Of a stretch of DNA of 64,000 bases, positions 25,925 through 35,624 are shown piece after piece. Each line of letters begins with the position of its first letter. The stretch's first letter is position 1. Source of the DNA: Demequina sp. NBRC 110053 (GTDB taxonomy: Bacteria > Actinomycetota > Actinomycetes > Actinomycetales > Demequinaceae). Made by a program: the position numbers and the translations under genes. The stretch lies in contig NZ_BBRJ01000002.1 in the NCBI RefSeq assembly GCF_002090095.1, positions 1,736,817 through 1,800,816 of the forward strand, given 5' to 3'. The notes below the pieces were generated by a model that was given only the letters and a program-made list of their open reading frames with translations, did no database searches and was not told the origin of the DNA.

Positions 25925-26844
25925 TCATCCAGGCCGTCGTCCTCGGGACCATGTTCGCGCTCGGCGCGTCGCTCGTGGCCGCGTGGCTCCGAGCGCGCCG
26001 GCCCACTCTCGAACAGCGGATCGCACCGTTCGTCCGCGCACCGCTGGAGAACGAGGTCGCGGCGCGCGAGACGACGGTGACTCCCTTCCCCACCCTCGAG
26101 CGGCTGCTCGCGCCGGTCGCGCGGGACGCGACGCGGCTGCTCGAGCGCTGGGGCGTGAGCGCCAGGGATCTCGAGCGCCGCCTCGCGAAGGCCGGCCAGC
26201 GCACGACCCCCGATCAGTATCGAGCCCAGCAGGTGGCCTGCGCGGGCGCTGGCCTGGCGCTCGGGTGCGTCCTGGGCGGCGTGCTGATCGCGACCCGCGG
26301 CACCAGTGCCGTGGCCGCCGCCGTGCTGGTGATCGTCGCGGGCGCGGTGGGCTTCGTGACGCGCGACCTCGTGCTTACCTCGGCCGTTCGCAAGCGCTTG
26401 CGTCGCGTGATCGCTGAGCTGCCCACCGTGGTGGAGCTCCTCGCCCTCGCCGTGGCGGCTGGGGAGTCGACGCCGGCCGCGCTCGAACGCGTCGCGAAGA
26501 CCAGCACGGGCGTCGTCGCGGGCGAGCTGGAGCGCGCCCTGGCGCGGGTGCGCGCAGGCGAACGCCTTCCGACCGCCCTTCACCGCATGGCCAGTGATGT
26601 CGGGGTGCCTGCGATGCACCGATTCGCGGGAGCCATCGCCACCGCCATGGACCGCGGAACCCCGCTCGCCGACGTGCTGCAGGCGCAGGCGCAGGACATC
26701 CGCGCGGCGGGCCATCAGGAGCTCCTCGAGGAGGGTGGCCGGCGAGAGATCGCGATGCTCGTCCCGGTGGTGTTCCTGGTGCTGCCCGTCACGGTGATCT
26801 TCGCCGTCTACCCAGGCGTGGTGGCCATCAATCTGGGCGGATAG
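25921..26844 (+). CDS. tadC: Tad pilus assembly membrane protein TadC
   Basis: 307 residues, second T2SS-F protein (VVELLALAVAAGESTPAALE, then MHRFAGAIATAMDRGTPLAD) with C-terminal spans (MLVPVVFLVLPVTVIFAVY). The GTG at 25921 overlaps the tadB stop (GTGA); the open frame continues far upstream only as an out-of-frame shadow of tadB. Confidence 0.88.
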   Translation: MIIQAVVLGTMFALGASLVAAWLRARRPTLEQRIAPFVRAPLENEVAARETTVTPFPTLERLLAPVARDATRLLERWGVSARDLERRLAKAGQRTTPDQYRAQQVACAGAGLALGCVLGGVLIATRGTSAVAAAVLVIVAGAVGFVTRDLVLTSAVRKRLRRVIAELPTVVELLALAVAAGESTPAALERVAKTSTGVVAGELERALARVRAGERLPTALHRMASDVGVPAMHRFAGAIATAMDRGTPLADVLQAQAQDIRAAGHQELLEEGGRREIAMLVPVVFLVLPVTVIFAVYPGVVAINLGG

Positions 26845-26882
26845 CCCGCCAACGGCGCATAACCAAGGAGAAGGGGGCAGGC

Positions 26883-27068
26883 ATGACACGGCTGCTGAGG
26901 TCGATCCGCGAGGTGACAGCGGGAGCGGAGTCCGACCGCGGAGATGTGCCCGGCTGGGTGCTGATCACATTGATGACCGCTGGGCTCGTCGCGCTGATCT
27001 GGGCGCTTGCGGGTCCGGCGCTGAGCGAGGTCTTCACCGATGCGATCGAGTCCGTCACTGGACCCTGA
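26883..27068 (+). CDS. flp: Flp-type pilin
   Basis: 61 residues: a charged leader of about 22 residues ending DRGDVPGW, one hydrophobic helix (VLITLMTAGLVALIWALAG), and a short tail. The size and position between tadC and tadE match the Flp pilin of actinobacterial Tad loci. AAGGAG lies upstream, the strongest ribosome-binding site in this operon, as expected for the most abundant subunit. The exact prepilin cleavage site is not obvious. Confidence 0.78.
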   Translation: MTRLLRSIREVTAGAESDRGDVPGWVLITLMTAGLVALIWALAGPALSEVFTDAIESVTGP

Positions 27069-27438
27069 GCGGCAGCGCGGCAGCGCGACCGTCGAGTTCG
27101 TGCTGGTGGGTTCCCTGGTCGTGCTGCTCGGGCTCGCGCTGGTGCAGCTCGTGCTCGCGCTCCACGTCAGGAACACGCTCACGTCGAGCGCCTACGAGGG
27201 CGCCCGTACCGCCGCACAGGCCGACCGCGGGCTTGCCGACGGCGAGGATCGTGCGCGGTCGCTCGCCAGGGACGCCCTCGGCGGAATCGCGGTCGACACC
27301 GATGCGTGGGAGGCGAGCGTCGACGGCGCACCGGTCGCGGTGGTCGAGCTCAGCGCTCCCGCTCCCGTGGTCGGGATGTGGGGCCCCGGCACCTTGCGGG
27401 TCGAGGCGCGCGCTTTCGAGGAGTCCGGTGATGGCTAG
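27040..27438 (+). CDS. tadE: TadE-like minor pilin
   Basis: 132 residues. A short basic leader precedes GSATVEFVLVGSLVVLLGLA, the TadE signature with Glu after the Gly/Ser and a single membrane helix. The ectodomain is acidic. The start at 27040 overlaps flp by 29 bases; a later start is possible but would cut into the leader. Confidence 0.82.
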   Translation: MRSSPSLDPERQRGSATVEFVLVGSLVVLLGLALVQLVLALHVRNTLTSSAYEGARTAAQADRGLADGEDRARSLARDALGGIAVDTDAWEASVDGAPVAVVELSAPAPVVGMWGPGTLRVEARAFEESGDG

Positions 27439-27946
27439 CGACCCGTGCCGCCGGAGTGCCAGCGGCAGCGCCGACGCGTGTGTCAGGCGGCGCGACGACG
27501 CCGGCGGAGCGCTGGTCGAGTTCTTGGGGGTCACGGTCCTGCTGCTGGTCCCGCTGGTGTACGCGGTGATCGCGATCGCCCAGGTCCAGGCGGCGACCTA
27601 CGCCGCCGAAGGAGCGAGCGCGGCCGCGGCGCGCGGCGCGGCGCTCGCGATCTCCGACGCCCTCGACGCGGGAGCCTCCGAGACCGAGGCGATCGCCGCA
27701 GCAGGGGAGGTGGCCGGCGCCATGGTGACGCTTGCGGTCGAGGACTTCGACGTGAACGGAGAGCAAGCGGTGGAGCTTGCATGCGGGTCCGGCGGCTGCG
27801 TCGGATCGGACGGCGAGGTCGTGGCCCACGTCGCGCTCACGGTGCCTCTGCCCGGGATTCCGAGCTTCCTGGCGGACGCCGTGCCGCTCGAGGTCGAGGT
27901 ATCCGCGCAGTCGCGGGCGGACGCGGGGCTGCTGTGGACGCCGTGA
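27431..27946 (+). CDS. TadE/TadF-like minor pilin
   Basis: 171 residues: leader ending DDAGG, then ALVEFLGVTVLLLVPLVYAV with the conserved Glu, one membrane helix, and an ectodomain with a Cys pair (LACGSGGCVG) that may form a disulfide. The ATG at 27431 overlaps tadE by eight bases and the next gene starts inside its stop codon. Confidence 0.8.
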   Translation: MASDPCRRSASGSADACVRRRDDAGGALVEFLGVTVLLLVPLVYAVIAIAQVQAATYAAEGASAAAARGAALAISDALDAGASETEAIAAAGEVAGAMVTLAVEDFDVNGEQAVELACGSGGCVGSDGEVVAHVALTVPLPGIPSFLADAVPLEVEVSAQSRADAGLLWTP

Positions 27947-28617
27947 CGGTCGCCTCGGCGCGACCCGCGAGCAATGCCGATGCGGCGGCTGAGCAGTCCG
28001 CGACGCCGAGGTTTCCGACGGTGCGGGCGACCCGCACTGGTGGCGCGCCGAGTACGGCTCGTCGTGGGAACTCGGGACGCAGGCGCGAGCAGGCGCGGCC
28101 CGAGCTGCGCGGCCCCGCGGCCGCTGCGTGCCCGAGGCAGACTCGCGGCGCGCTCGCGCGGCGAAGGCAACGGGCTCGAGCTCTCGACGCACCGGAGGCT
28201 GGCAGCGTCTCGCTGTTCACCCTGGGATGGATGGTCGTGGCGCTCCTCGCGATCGCTGTCATGGTGGGTGCGACGCAGGTGCACCTCGCGCGTGTGAGGC
28301 TCGCGAACCTCGCCGATGAGCTCGCGGTCGCGGCGCTCGCCGACGCGCTTCAGGTCGCGTACGTGGAGGCGCAGCTCTCCGGCGGCACCATCCGCCTCGA
28401 CGACGCCGCCCTGGCAGGGTCCGTGGCCGAGCGCCTCGCGCAGCACGATCCGCGCGCGTGGGTCGACGACGTCGACGTCATCGCTGTCGCGAGCCAGGAT
28501 GACGCGACCGTGCAGGTGGTGCTGAGTCGTTCGGTCGCGCCGTTCGTGGGCTCCGCGGAGTGGTTGCCGGGCGGGACGGTCACCCTGACCGCGACGGGCA
28601 GTGCTCGCGCCAGTTGA
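27943..28617 (+). CDS. TadG/Rv3654c-like pilus-associated protein
   Basis: 224 residues. About 85 basic, Arg-rich residues precede GSVSLFTLGWMVVALLAIAV, a single membrane helix, then an ectodomain (VRLANLADELAVAALADALQ). The last gene of Tad loci in actinobacteria has this pattern. The GTG at 27943 gives a GTGA overlap. The long basic N-terminal region is unusual, and the true start may be closer to the helix. Confidence 0.65.
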   Translation: MTVASARPASNADAAAEQSATPRFPTVRATRTGGAPSTARRGNSGRRREQARPELRGPAAAACPRQTRGALARRRQRARALDAPEAGSVSLFTLGWMVVALLAIAVMVGATQVHLARVRLANLADELAVAALADALQVAYVEAQLSGGTIRLDDAALAGSVAERLAQHDPRAWVDDVDVIAVASQDDATVQVVLSRSVAPFVGSAEWLPGGTVTLTATGSARAS

Positions 28618-28858
28618 GCCGAGGAGCGACGCGCCATGCGAGAGGTGGCGGCGAGGCACGCGGGCGGCCGTCCCCGTGGTCGGGGCCCCTCTCGACGCCG
28701 CCGAACTGTGCCCATGTCCGAGCCGATGCGGGTCGTCGCTGCTCGCGACGCGGTCAGAAGCACCGGGATGGCCGCCGCCGTCCCCGCCACCGCGCGCCCG
28801 GGGGAATGCGCGCTCGGCACGCTCGGTTGCCCCAGGGGTCGCAACGAGAGGAGCACTC

Positions 28859-29071
28859 ATGTCCGCCGTGACCAGGAACATTTCAGCTGCCACCGTCGCC
28901 GCCATGCTCGCCTTGGGCATCTCCGCGTGCGGTGACTCCGATGCCGGCGACGTGGTCGATGAGGCCACCGCCGAGGTCAGCGAGGCCGCGGACGAGGTGG
29001 AAGACTCGGTCGACGATGCCGTTGACGAGCTCGACGAGGCTCACGACGAGGACGCCGACGACGGCGAGTAG
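28859..29071 (+). CDS. Small, very acidic lipoprotein
   Basis: 70 residues. Signal sequence with lipobox GISAC, lipidated Cys24. The mature part is almost entirely Asp, Glu, Ala and Val in a repeating pattern (EVSEAADEVEDSVDDAVDEL), probably helical or disordered. GAGAGGAG lies six bases before the ATG at 28859. It is 241 bases downstream of the pilus operon on the same strand. The function is unknown; cation binding or a spacer role is speculation. Confidence 0.75.
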   Translation: MSAVTRNISAATVAAMLALGISACGDSDAGDVVDEATAEVSEAADEVEDSVDDAVDELDEAHDEDADDGE

Positions 29072-29189
29072 TCGCGGACGGTGCGTGCGGCGCTCAGCGA
29101 TCGCGCCCCGTCCGGAGAGCCAGCAAGGTCAGGCTCGCACGTCGCCGCGCAGCGCGGATCGCCACCCAGCACGGTTGCGCGCGGGTCCG

Positions 29190-30671
29190 TCAGTCGATGC
29201 GCTCTTCCTTCGCGGTGACATTGTGCGGGTCGGCGCCGTCCTCCTTGTCGTGGACCAGCATCTCGGGTCCGCCCGTGACCAGCAGCCACACCGGGAGCAT
29301 CACGATGCACAGCGCCGCGAGCAGCGCGATCTCGCCCGACACCGCGACCGCGAGGAACAACGCGAGCCAGCCGTCGCGGCCGATCGCGAGCACCGCGCCG
29401 AGCACGCCGCACGCGAGCGCGATCTGCAAGGGCAGCTCGGGCGCCAGCGACTGCACCGCGAGTCCGGCCGCGGCGCCGATGAACACTGCCGGGAAGATGC
29501 GCCCGCCACGGAAGCCGGCGGCCGCGGCGACGGTGAGCGCGAGGGTCTTGATGACCGCGAGCCAGATCAGATGGGCGGTGCTGAAGGTGTCCGCCTGGCT
29601 CACGAGGTCGGCCGTCTGCTGAGCGCCCTTGAACAGCGTGATCGGCCCGCCGACCGCGCCCAGGATGCCCAGCACGAGGCCACCGATGGTCGCATACAGC
29701 ACCGGGGTGCGCATGGTGCGGAAGAGTCGCCACAGGCGAGGCATCGCCCACGCGGCGCCGATCCCCAGCACCGCGGCGCCGAGTGCTGCCACGATGCCCC
29801 ACAGCAGGATCTCGAGCGTCGGGCTCACGGGCCCCGGTGACTCCGGGGCGACGAGGGCGACGCCGAGCCAGTCGGCAGTCAGGGCCGCAGCCGCTGCGGC
29901 CGCCACGGGGGCGAACAGCCGGTCCCACAGCAGGCCTCCACGCTTCGCGGCGGCGACCATCTCCGTGAGCAGCAGCGCGGCGGCCACGGGGGAGCCGAAC
30001 ATCGCGCCCAGCATGCCGGCGGCGGCCATCATGAGCGCCATCTCGACCGTCACATGCCTGGCGAAGCGGCGCGTGAACCACACCGCGATGGCGATGGCGA
30101 TGGCGATGATGGGGCTCTCGGGTCCCAGGCTCACGCCGCCGGCGAGGCCCAGGATGAGGGTGAGGGCGACTCCTGGCAGCGCACTCAGTGGCAGCGGCGG
30201 AGCGACGAGCTCGACCTTCGCGGGATCGTGACCGCCGTGGCCGGGCGCGTAGCGGATGATCAGGCCCACTGCGGCGCCCGTCGCGGTGAGCGTCCCGATG
30301 ATCCACCACGCGGAGTCAGGTGCGACGCCCACCCACGAGGGCAGGTGGTCCCACAGCACGATCTCGAGCTCGTGGGCGACCTCGTCGATGCCCCACAAGA
30401 GCACTCCGGTGAACACGCCGATGAGCAGGGCGGGAGCGGTGAGGGAGATCAGCGTGCGCTGCACGGACCGATGACGGACCTCTCCGTCGTGGACGGACTC
30501 GCGCTGCACCGTGTCAGCCTGCGCCGTGCCAGCCTGCGCCGTGCCAGCCTGCGTCGCGGCCTCCTCGCTGCGACGGAGGTCGCCGGTGGCCGTCACGGGC
30601 GTCGCGCCCTCCGCCTCGGTTCGACTCGGGGCAGGCTCGGCCTGCTGCTCCGGCTCGCGCTCTCCGCTCAT
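29190..30671 (-). CDS. ClC-family chloride channel/transporter
   Basis: 493 residues. After about 70 hydrophilic residues there are ten or more membrane spans. Family motifs: [10 protein letters not shown] (selectivity loop), the inverted-repeat partner [19 protein letters not shown], and [20 protein letters not shown]. The start at 30671 is preferred over upstream ATGs because TATGCT lies six bases before it and longer starts run into the divergent prfB. The N-terminal tail contains a 15-base tandem repeat (30511-30553) encoding repeated TAQAG. Confidence 0.88.
   Translation of the reverse strand: MSGEREPEQQAEPAPSRTEAEGATPVTATGDLRRSEEAATQAGTAQAGTAQADTVQRESVHDGEVRHRSVQRTLISLTAPALLIGVFTGVLLWGIDEVAHELEIVLWDHLPSWVGVAPDSAWWIIGTLTATGAAVGLIIRYAPGHGGHDPAKVELVAPPLPLSALPGVALTLILGLAGGVSLGPESPIIAIAIAIAVWFTRRFARHVTVEMALMMAAAGMLGAMFGSPVAAALLLTEMVAAAKRGGLLWDRLFAPVAAAAAAALTADWLGVALVAPESPGPVSPTLEILLWGIVAALGAAVLGIGAAWAMPRLWRLFRTMRTPVLYATIGGLVLGILGAVGGPITLFKGAQQTADLVSQADTFSTAHLIWLAVIKTLALTVAAAAGFRGGRIFPAVFIGAAAGLAVQSLAPELPLQIALACGVLGAVLAIGRDGWLALFLAVAVSGEIALLAALCIVMLPVWLLVTGGPEMLVHDKEDGADPHNVTAKEERID
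30511..30553. repeat. 15-bp tandem repeat, about 2.8 copies
   Basis: Unit GCGCCGTGCCAGCCT. It encodes [15 protein letters not shown] in the cytoplasmic N-terminal tail of the ClC protein. In-frame repeat units such as this can change copy number without disrupting the gene. Confidence 0.8.
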
Positions 30672-30677
30672 GGGTCG

Positions 30678-30683
30678 AGCATA
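30678..30683 (-). promoter_or_regulatory. Leaderless -10 element of the ClC gene
   Basis: TATGCT on the coding strand, six bases before the ATG at 30671. It decides that start over the longer alternatives. Confidence 0.55.
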
Positions 30684-30746
30684 GAAGCGTCGGCCCCCAT
30701 CCGCGCTGGCACCTCGCACGACGGACCCCTTCCTTGTATCGGCCAT

Positions 30747-30752
30747 TAGACT
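30747..30752 (+). promoter_or_regulatory. Leaderless -10 element of prfB
   Basis: TAGACT, eight bases before the GTG at 30761. It excludes the upstream ATG at 30734 as the start. Confidence 0.5.
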
Positions 30753-30760
30753 TGACCGCC

Positions 30761-31873
30761 GTGGCCACCGACTTCACAGCAGAGATCTCCGCGCTGCGCG
30801 CGACCTTCACTCAGATTGAGGCGGTGAGCGACCCGGACGCCCTGCGCGCGAAGCTCGCCGACCTCGAGCAGCAGGCCGCCGCGCCGGACCTGTGGGACGA
30901 CCAGGAGAATGCGCAGAAGGTGACGAGCGCGCTGTCGGCGACCAAGGCCGAGCTCGACCGACTCACCGCGATGGGCGGGCGCATCGACGACCTCGAGGTG
31001 CTCGTCGAGCTGGGCGTCGAGGGCGAGGACGAGGACACTCTCGCGGAGGCCGATGCGGAGCTCGACAAGCTGCGCGCGGACCTGTCCGCCATGGAGGTCA
31101 GGACGCTCATGACCGGCGAGTGGGACGAGCGGAACGCGGTGGTCACCATTCGCTCGGGCGCCGGCGGTGACGACGCCACCGACTTCGCCGAGATGCTGCT
31201 GCGCATGTACCTGCGCTGGGCCGAGCGCCACGGACACGGCACCAAGGTGCTCGACACCTCCTACGCAGAGGGCGCCGGCATCAAGTCAGCGACCTTCGAG
31301 GTCAATGCGCCCTACGCGTTCGGCACGCTGTCGGTCGAGGCGGGCACGCACCGCCTGGCGCGCATCAGCCCCTTCGGCTCCGCCGACAAGCGCCAGACCA
31401 GCTTCGCGGCGGTCGAGGTGATCCCGCAGATCGAGTCCACCGACCACATCGAGGTCGCGGAGGCCGACATCAAGGTCGACGTGTTCCGGTCCTCGGGTCC
31501 TGGCGGCCAGTCGGTCAACACGACGGACTCCGCGGTGCGCCTGACCCACCTGCCGACGGGCATCGTGGTGTCGATGCAGGACGAGAAGAGCCAGATCCAG
31601 AACCGCGCGGCCGCCATGCGCGTGCTGCAGTCCAGGCTGCTGCTGCTCAAGAAGGAGGAGGAGGCAGCCCAGAAGAAGGAGCTCGCGGGCGACATCAAGG
31701 CATCCTGGGGTGACCAGATGCGCTCCTACTTCCTGTACGGCCAGCAGCTCGTCAAGGACCTGCGCACCGGGTACGAGGTGGGCAATCCGCAGGTGGTGTT
31801 CGACGGCGACCTCGACGGATTCATCGACGCCGGCATCCGCTGGCGCCGCCAGCAGCAGGCGGCGCAGGACTAG
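30761..31873 (+). CDS. prfB: Peptide chain release factor 2
   Basis: 370 residues. It recognises UGA and UAA through the SPF anticodon-like tripeptide ([11 protein letters not shown]) and triggers hydrolysis with GGQ ([14 protein letters not shown]). The coding frame is continuous, so the programmed UGA frameshift of E. coli prfB is absent. The GTG at 30761 is chosen over the upstream ATG at 30734. It heads the conserved actinobacterial series prfB, ftsE, ftsX, M23 peptidase, smpB. Confidence 0.96.
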   Translation: MATDFTAEISALRATFTQIEAVSDPDALRAKLADLEQQAAAPDLWDDQENAQKVTSALSATKAELDRLTAMGGRIDDLEVLVELGVEGEDEDTLAEADAELDKLRADLSAMEVRTLMTGEWDERNAVVTIRSGAGGDDATDFAEMLLRMYLRWAERHGHGTKVLDTSYAEGAGIKSATFEVNAPYAFGTLSVEAGTHRLARISPFGSADKRQTSFAAVEVIPQIESTDHIEVAEADIKVDVFRSSGPGGQSVNTTDSAVRLTHLPTGIVVSMQDEKSQIQNRAAAMRVLQSRLLLLKKEEEAAQKKELAGDIKASWGDQMRSYFLYGQQLVKDLRTGYEVGNPQVVFDGDLDGFIDAGIRWRRQQQAAQD

Positions 31874-32066
31874 TCGGCGCGCGAACCTCCTGGTATCCCG
31901 CCGGCGGTGACGGACGAACGTGCCGCCACCCGCGCATCGGCGCTCCGTGCCGGCCTGTGGACGTGTGATCCATGTCGCAGGGAGGCCCCGGCGCGCCTGC
32001 GATAGTAGACCGCGCAGGCTTCATACTCTGCAGGAAGCGCGGGTCCGACCCCCCGCGCCCGGAAGC

Positions 32067-32758
<692 letters not shown>

Positions 32759-32759
<1 letters not shown>

Positions 32760-33670
32760 TGCGGCTGCGATTCATCCTGGGCGAGGTCGCCAACGGCCTG
32801 CGACGCAACTCCACGATGGCGCTGTCCGTGGTGCTGGTCACGTTCGTGTCGCTCACGTTCGTCGGTGCCGCGGTGCTGACGCAGATGCAGGTGCAGCAGC
32901 TCAAGGACGCCTGGTACGGCCGCGTCGAGGTGTCGATCTTCATGTGCCCGCCCAACTCGCTGTACGAGCAGTGCGCGGGCGGCGCCGTCACGGCCCAGCA
33001 GGAGGCTGACATCCGCGCGGTGCTCGAGGAGGGCTCCGTCGCGGACCTGGTGGACGAGGTCTACTACGAGACGCGCGAGGAGATGCACGAGAACATCGTC
33101 GCCGCAGACGACACCGGCGTGTACTCGCAGCTCGAGGCCGAGGATCTGGGCCCAGCGTTCCGTGTGAAGCTCACCGATCCTGAGCAGTTCCAGGTGGTGG
33201 CGGACGCGACCTCGGGACTCGACGGCGTCGAGGAGGTCAAGGACCAGCGCGAGGTGTTCGACAACCTCTTCATGTTCCTCAACGCGGCGACCTTCGTGGC
33301 CGCTGGACTCGCGGCGGTGATGATGCTCGCCGCCGTCCTGCTCATCACCACCACCATCAGGCTGTCCGCCCTCAGCCGCAGGCGCGAGACCACGATCATG
33401 CGCATGGTCGGATCCTCGAAGAGCCTGATCCAGATGCCCTTCGTGCTCGAGGGCGCCGTCGCCGCCACCGCGGGCGCGCTGCTCGCGATCACCGGACTGT
33501 GGCTCGCGGCGCGCTATCTCATCGAGGACTGGCTGACGGGGTCGATCGCGTGGGTCGACTACGTGGGACGCGAGGACGTCTGGACCGTCGCACCCTGGCT
33601 GCTGGTGATCGCCGTCGGACTCGCAGGCGTCGCGTCGTTCGCGACGCTCGGGAGGTACACGAAGGCATGA
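32759..33670 (+). CDS. ftsX: Cell-division membrane protein FtsX
   Basis: 303 residues. Four membrane spans: one near residues 20-42, then a large extracellular loop that contacts the hydrolase, then three in the C-terminal half (AATFVAAGLAAVMMLAAVLL onward). The extracellular loop holds two cysteines (IFMCPPNSLYEQCAGG) common in actinobacterial FtsX. Start ATG shares its A with the ftsE stop. Confidence 0.96.
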
Positions 33671-35010
33671 TCGCGGGCACTCGCAGACTGATCCTCACCG
33701 TCGCCGCCATCCTCGTGGTCGCGGTCATGTCCGGCTATGCCGTGGGCGCGGCCACCGCCGTGAGCGGCTCGCAGCTCGCGGCGGCGGACAAGCCGTCCTC
33801 CGACGACTACCAGGACCAGATCGACAAGACCGAGAGGGAGCGCGAGGCGGCGGCGCGCCGCTCCGAGGAGCTCGAGACGGCCTTGGAGACCACGGACGCC
33901 AAGATCGTGGAGGCGGACGCGAAGCTGCGCGAGCTTCAGGGCCAGCTCGAGACGGCGCAGGCGGAGCTCGAGGCCGCCAACCAGAAGGTCGAGGCGGCGA
34001 TCGTGGAGCAGGGCATCGTTGCGGACAAGCTCGAGGCCGCCACGGCGCAGGACGAGGCCATCACCGAGCAGGTCGAGGAGGACGCCGAGCGCACAGCCGA
34101 GCTCGAGTTGCTGGTCGCCGCGATCGCTCGCGAGACCTACAAGGGCGGCGACGGCTCGTCGAGCCTCGACATCGTGTTCGGCTCCTCCGACACGCGCGAG
34201 GTGGTCGACGAGTTCACCGCCCAGGACTCTGCGGCCCGTGTCCAGGCGCACACGCTCGCGGAGCTCGACGAGATCGCCGCCGGCAACAGGCATCGCGGGG
34301 AGCGGCAGGCAGCCGTGCGCGAGTACATCGCTGAGCTCAAGGCGCAGGCCGATGCGCTCGTCGTCGAGCTCGAGGGCCTGCGCGACATCGCCGAGGACAA
34401 GAAGACCGCGGTCCAGGGCCTGCTCGACGAGCAGGAGGAGCTGCGGCGCTACCTCGAGTCGCAGCGCGAGGCATTCATCCGGCAGCAGGAGGAGAACGAG
34501 CGCCTGCAGGAGCGGCTGCGCTCGAAGGTGCTCGACCTGGTCGAGAAGAAGTCCGCTGCCGAGGAGAGGGAGCGCCGGGCCGCTCTCGCCGCTCAGGGCA
34601 GGCTGGGCAAGGGGACGCTCGCCTACCCCACCAAGAACGTCTACATCACGTCGAACTTCGGCTACCGCGTCCACCCCATCTACGGCTATCGCAAGCTGCA
34701 CGCCGGCACCGACTTCCGCGCCTACTGCGGCACGCCCATCTACGCCGCGGCGTCGGGCAAGGTCGAGTGGGCCACCTGGCAGCCGGGCTACGGCAATCAG
34801 GTGCTGATCGACCACGGGTATGTCAACGGCAAGTCCGTCATCACCAACTACAACCACCTGTCGCGCTTCGCAGTGAGCTCGGGGCAGACCGTCGCCCGCG
34901 GAGATGTGGTGGGCTATTCGGGCAACACCGGCTCGTCGACCGCATGCCACCTCCACTTCGAGGTGTACATCGACGGCGTGGTGAAGAACCCGATGGGCTA
35001 CCTGCCGTAG
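33667..35010 (+). CDS. M23 peptidoglycan endopeptidase with coiled coil, FtsEX partner
   Basis: 447 residues, secreted. Signal/anchor at about 8-30, then a long coiled coil (about 45-310) rich in Glu/Ala/Gln, then a LytM domain. Zinc ligands appear in HAGTDF and HLHFEVY. The architecture matches EnvC and PcsB-like FtsEX-activated hydrolases. ATGA overlap with ftsX supports stoichiometric production with its activator. It would cut septal peptide bridges during daughter-cell separation. Confidence 0.93.
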   Translation: MIAGTRRLILTVAAILVVAVMSGYAVGAATAVSGSQLAAADKPSSDDYQDQIDKTEREREAAARRSEELETALETTDAKIVEADAKLRELQGQLETAQAELEAANQKVEAAIVEQGIVADKLEAATAQDEAITEQVEEDAERTAELELLVAAIARETYKGGDGSSSLDIVFGSSDTREVVDEFTAQDSAARVQAHTLAELDEIAAGNRHRGERQAAVREYIAELKAQADALVVELEGLRDIAEDKKTAVQGLLDEQEELRRYLESQREAFIRQQEENERLQERLRSKVLDLVEKKSAAEERERRAALAAQGRLGKGTLAYPTKNVYITSNFGYRVHPIYGYRKLHAGTDFRAYCGTPIYAAASGKVEWATWQPGYGNQVLIDHGYVNGKSVITNYNHLSRFAVSSGQTVARGDVVGYSGNTGSSTACHLHFEVYIDGVVKNPMGYLP

Positions 35011-35111
35011 CGCCGCTCCTGGGCCGCGGCACGGCGCCGATGCGCTCATCGCCTACACTCGTACCTCGCGTCTGTGCATGACAGGAACGATGACGGTCGA
35101 GGAGGTGAGTC

Positions 35112-35576
35112 ATGGCTGACGAGCTCAAGGTGATCGCGAGCAACCGCGCTGCACGCCACGACTACTTCATCGACAAGACCTATGAGGCGGGCCTGGTGCT
35201 GCGCGGCACCGAGGTGAAGGCGCTGCGCATGGGGCGCGCGTCGATCGGCGACGGGTACATCCACGTCGACCGGGGCGAGGCGTGGCTCGAGAACGTCCAC
35301 ATCCCTGAGTACGTGCAGGGCACCTGGACCAACCACACGCCGCGGCGCAAGCGCAAGCTGCTGATGCATCATGCCGAGATCGACGAGCTGATGATCAAGA
35401 CGCGCGAGAAGGGCTTCACGATCGTGCCGCTGCGGCTGTACTTCGTGAAGGGCCGCGCGAAGATCGAGATCGGCATCGGCCGGGGAAAGAAGCACTACGA
35501 CAAGCGCCAGGCACTGCGGGAGAAGCAGGACACGCGCGAGGCTGAGCGCGCCATGAGCCTGCGCCAGGCTCACTAG
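35112..35576 (+). CDS. smpB: SsrA-binding protein SmpB
   Basis: 154 residues. It binds tmRNA and delivers it to stalled ribosomes. Conserved segments: [48 protein letters not shown] and the basic C-terminal tail with [20 protein letters not shown] precedes the ATG. TACACT near 35052 is a candidate -10. Its RNA partner ssrA is 6.5 kb downstream. Confidence 0.97.
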   Translation: MADELKVIASNRAARHDYFIDKTYEAGLVLRGTEVKALRMGRASIGDGYIHVDRGEAWLENVHIPEYVQGTWTNHTPRRKRKLLMHHAEIDELMIKTREKGFTIVPLRLYFVKGRAKIEIGIGRGKKHYDKRQALREKQDTREAERAMSLRQAH

Positions 35577-35624
35577 TCTCTGCGCCACGGACGACGGTTC
35601 GCCACGTCGTGACGCCACGATGCG

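Noticed and set aside
28636..28935. 99-codon Arg-rich open frame after the pilus operon
   Set aside because: No ribosome-binding site or motif. It overlaps the lipoprotein gene in another frame. The 241-base gap appears noncoding.
29072..29189. Possible small gene between the lipoprotein and ClC genes
   Set aside because: No open frame with a start signal; 118 bases of apparent 3' region.
30734..30860. Programmed frameshift in prfB
   Set aside because: The frame is continuous from the GTG at 30761; no in-frame UGA near codon 26.
33559..35049. 496-codon open frame antisense to the M23 peptidase
   Set aside because: Leu/Val/Gly-rich shadow of the coiled-coil region; no start signal.
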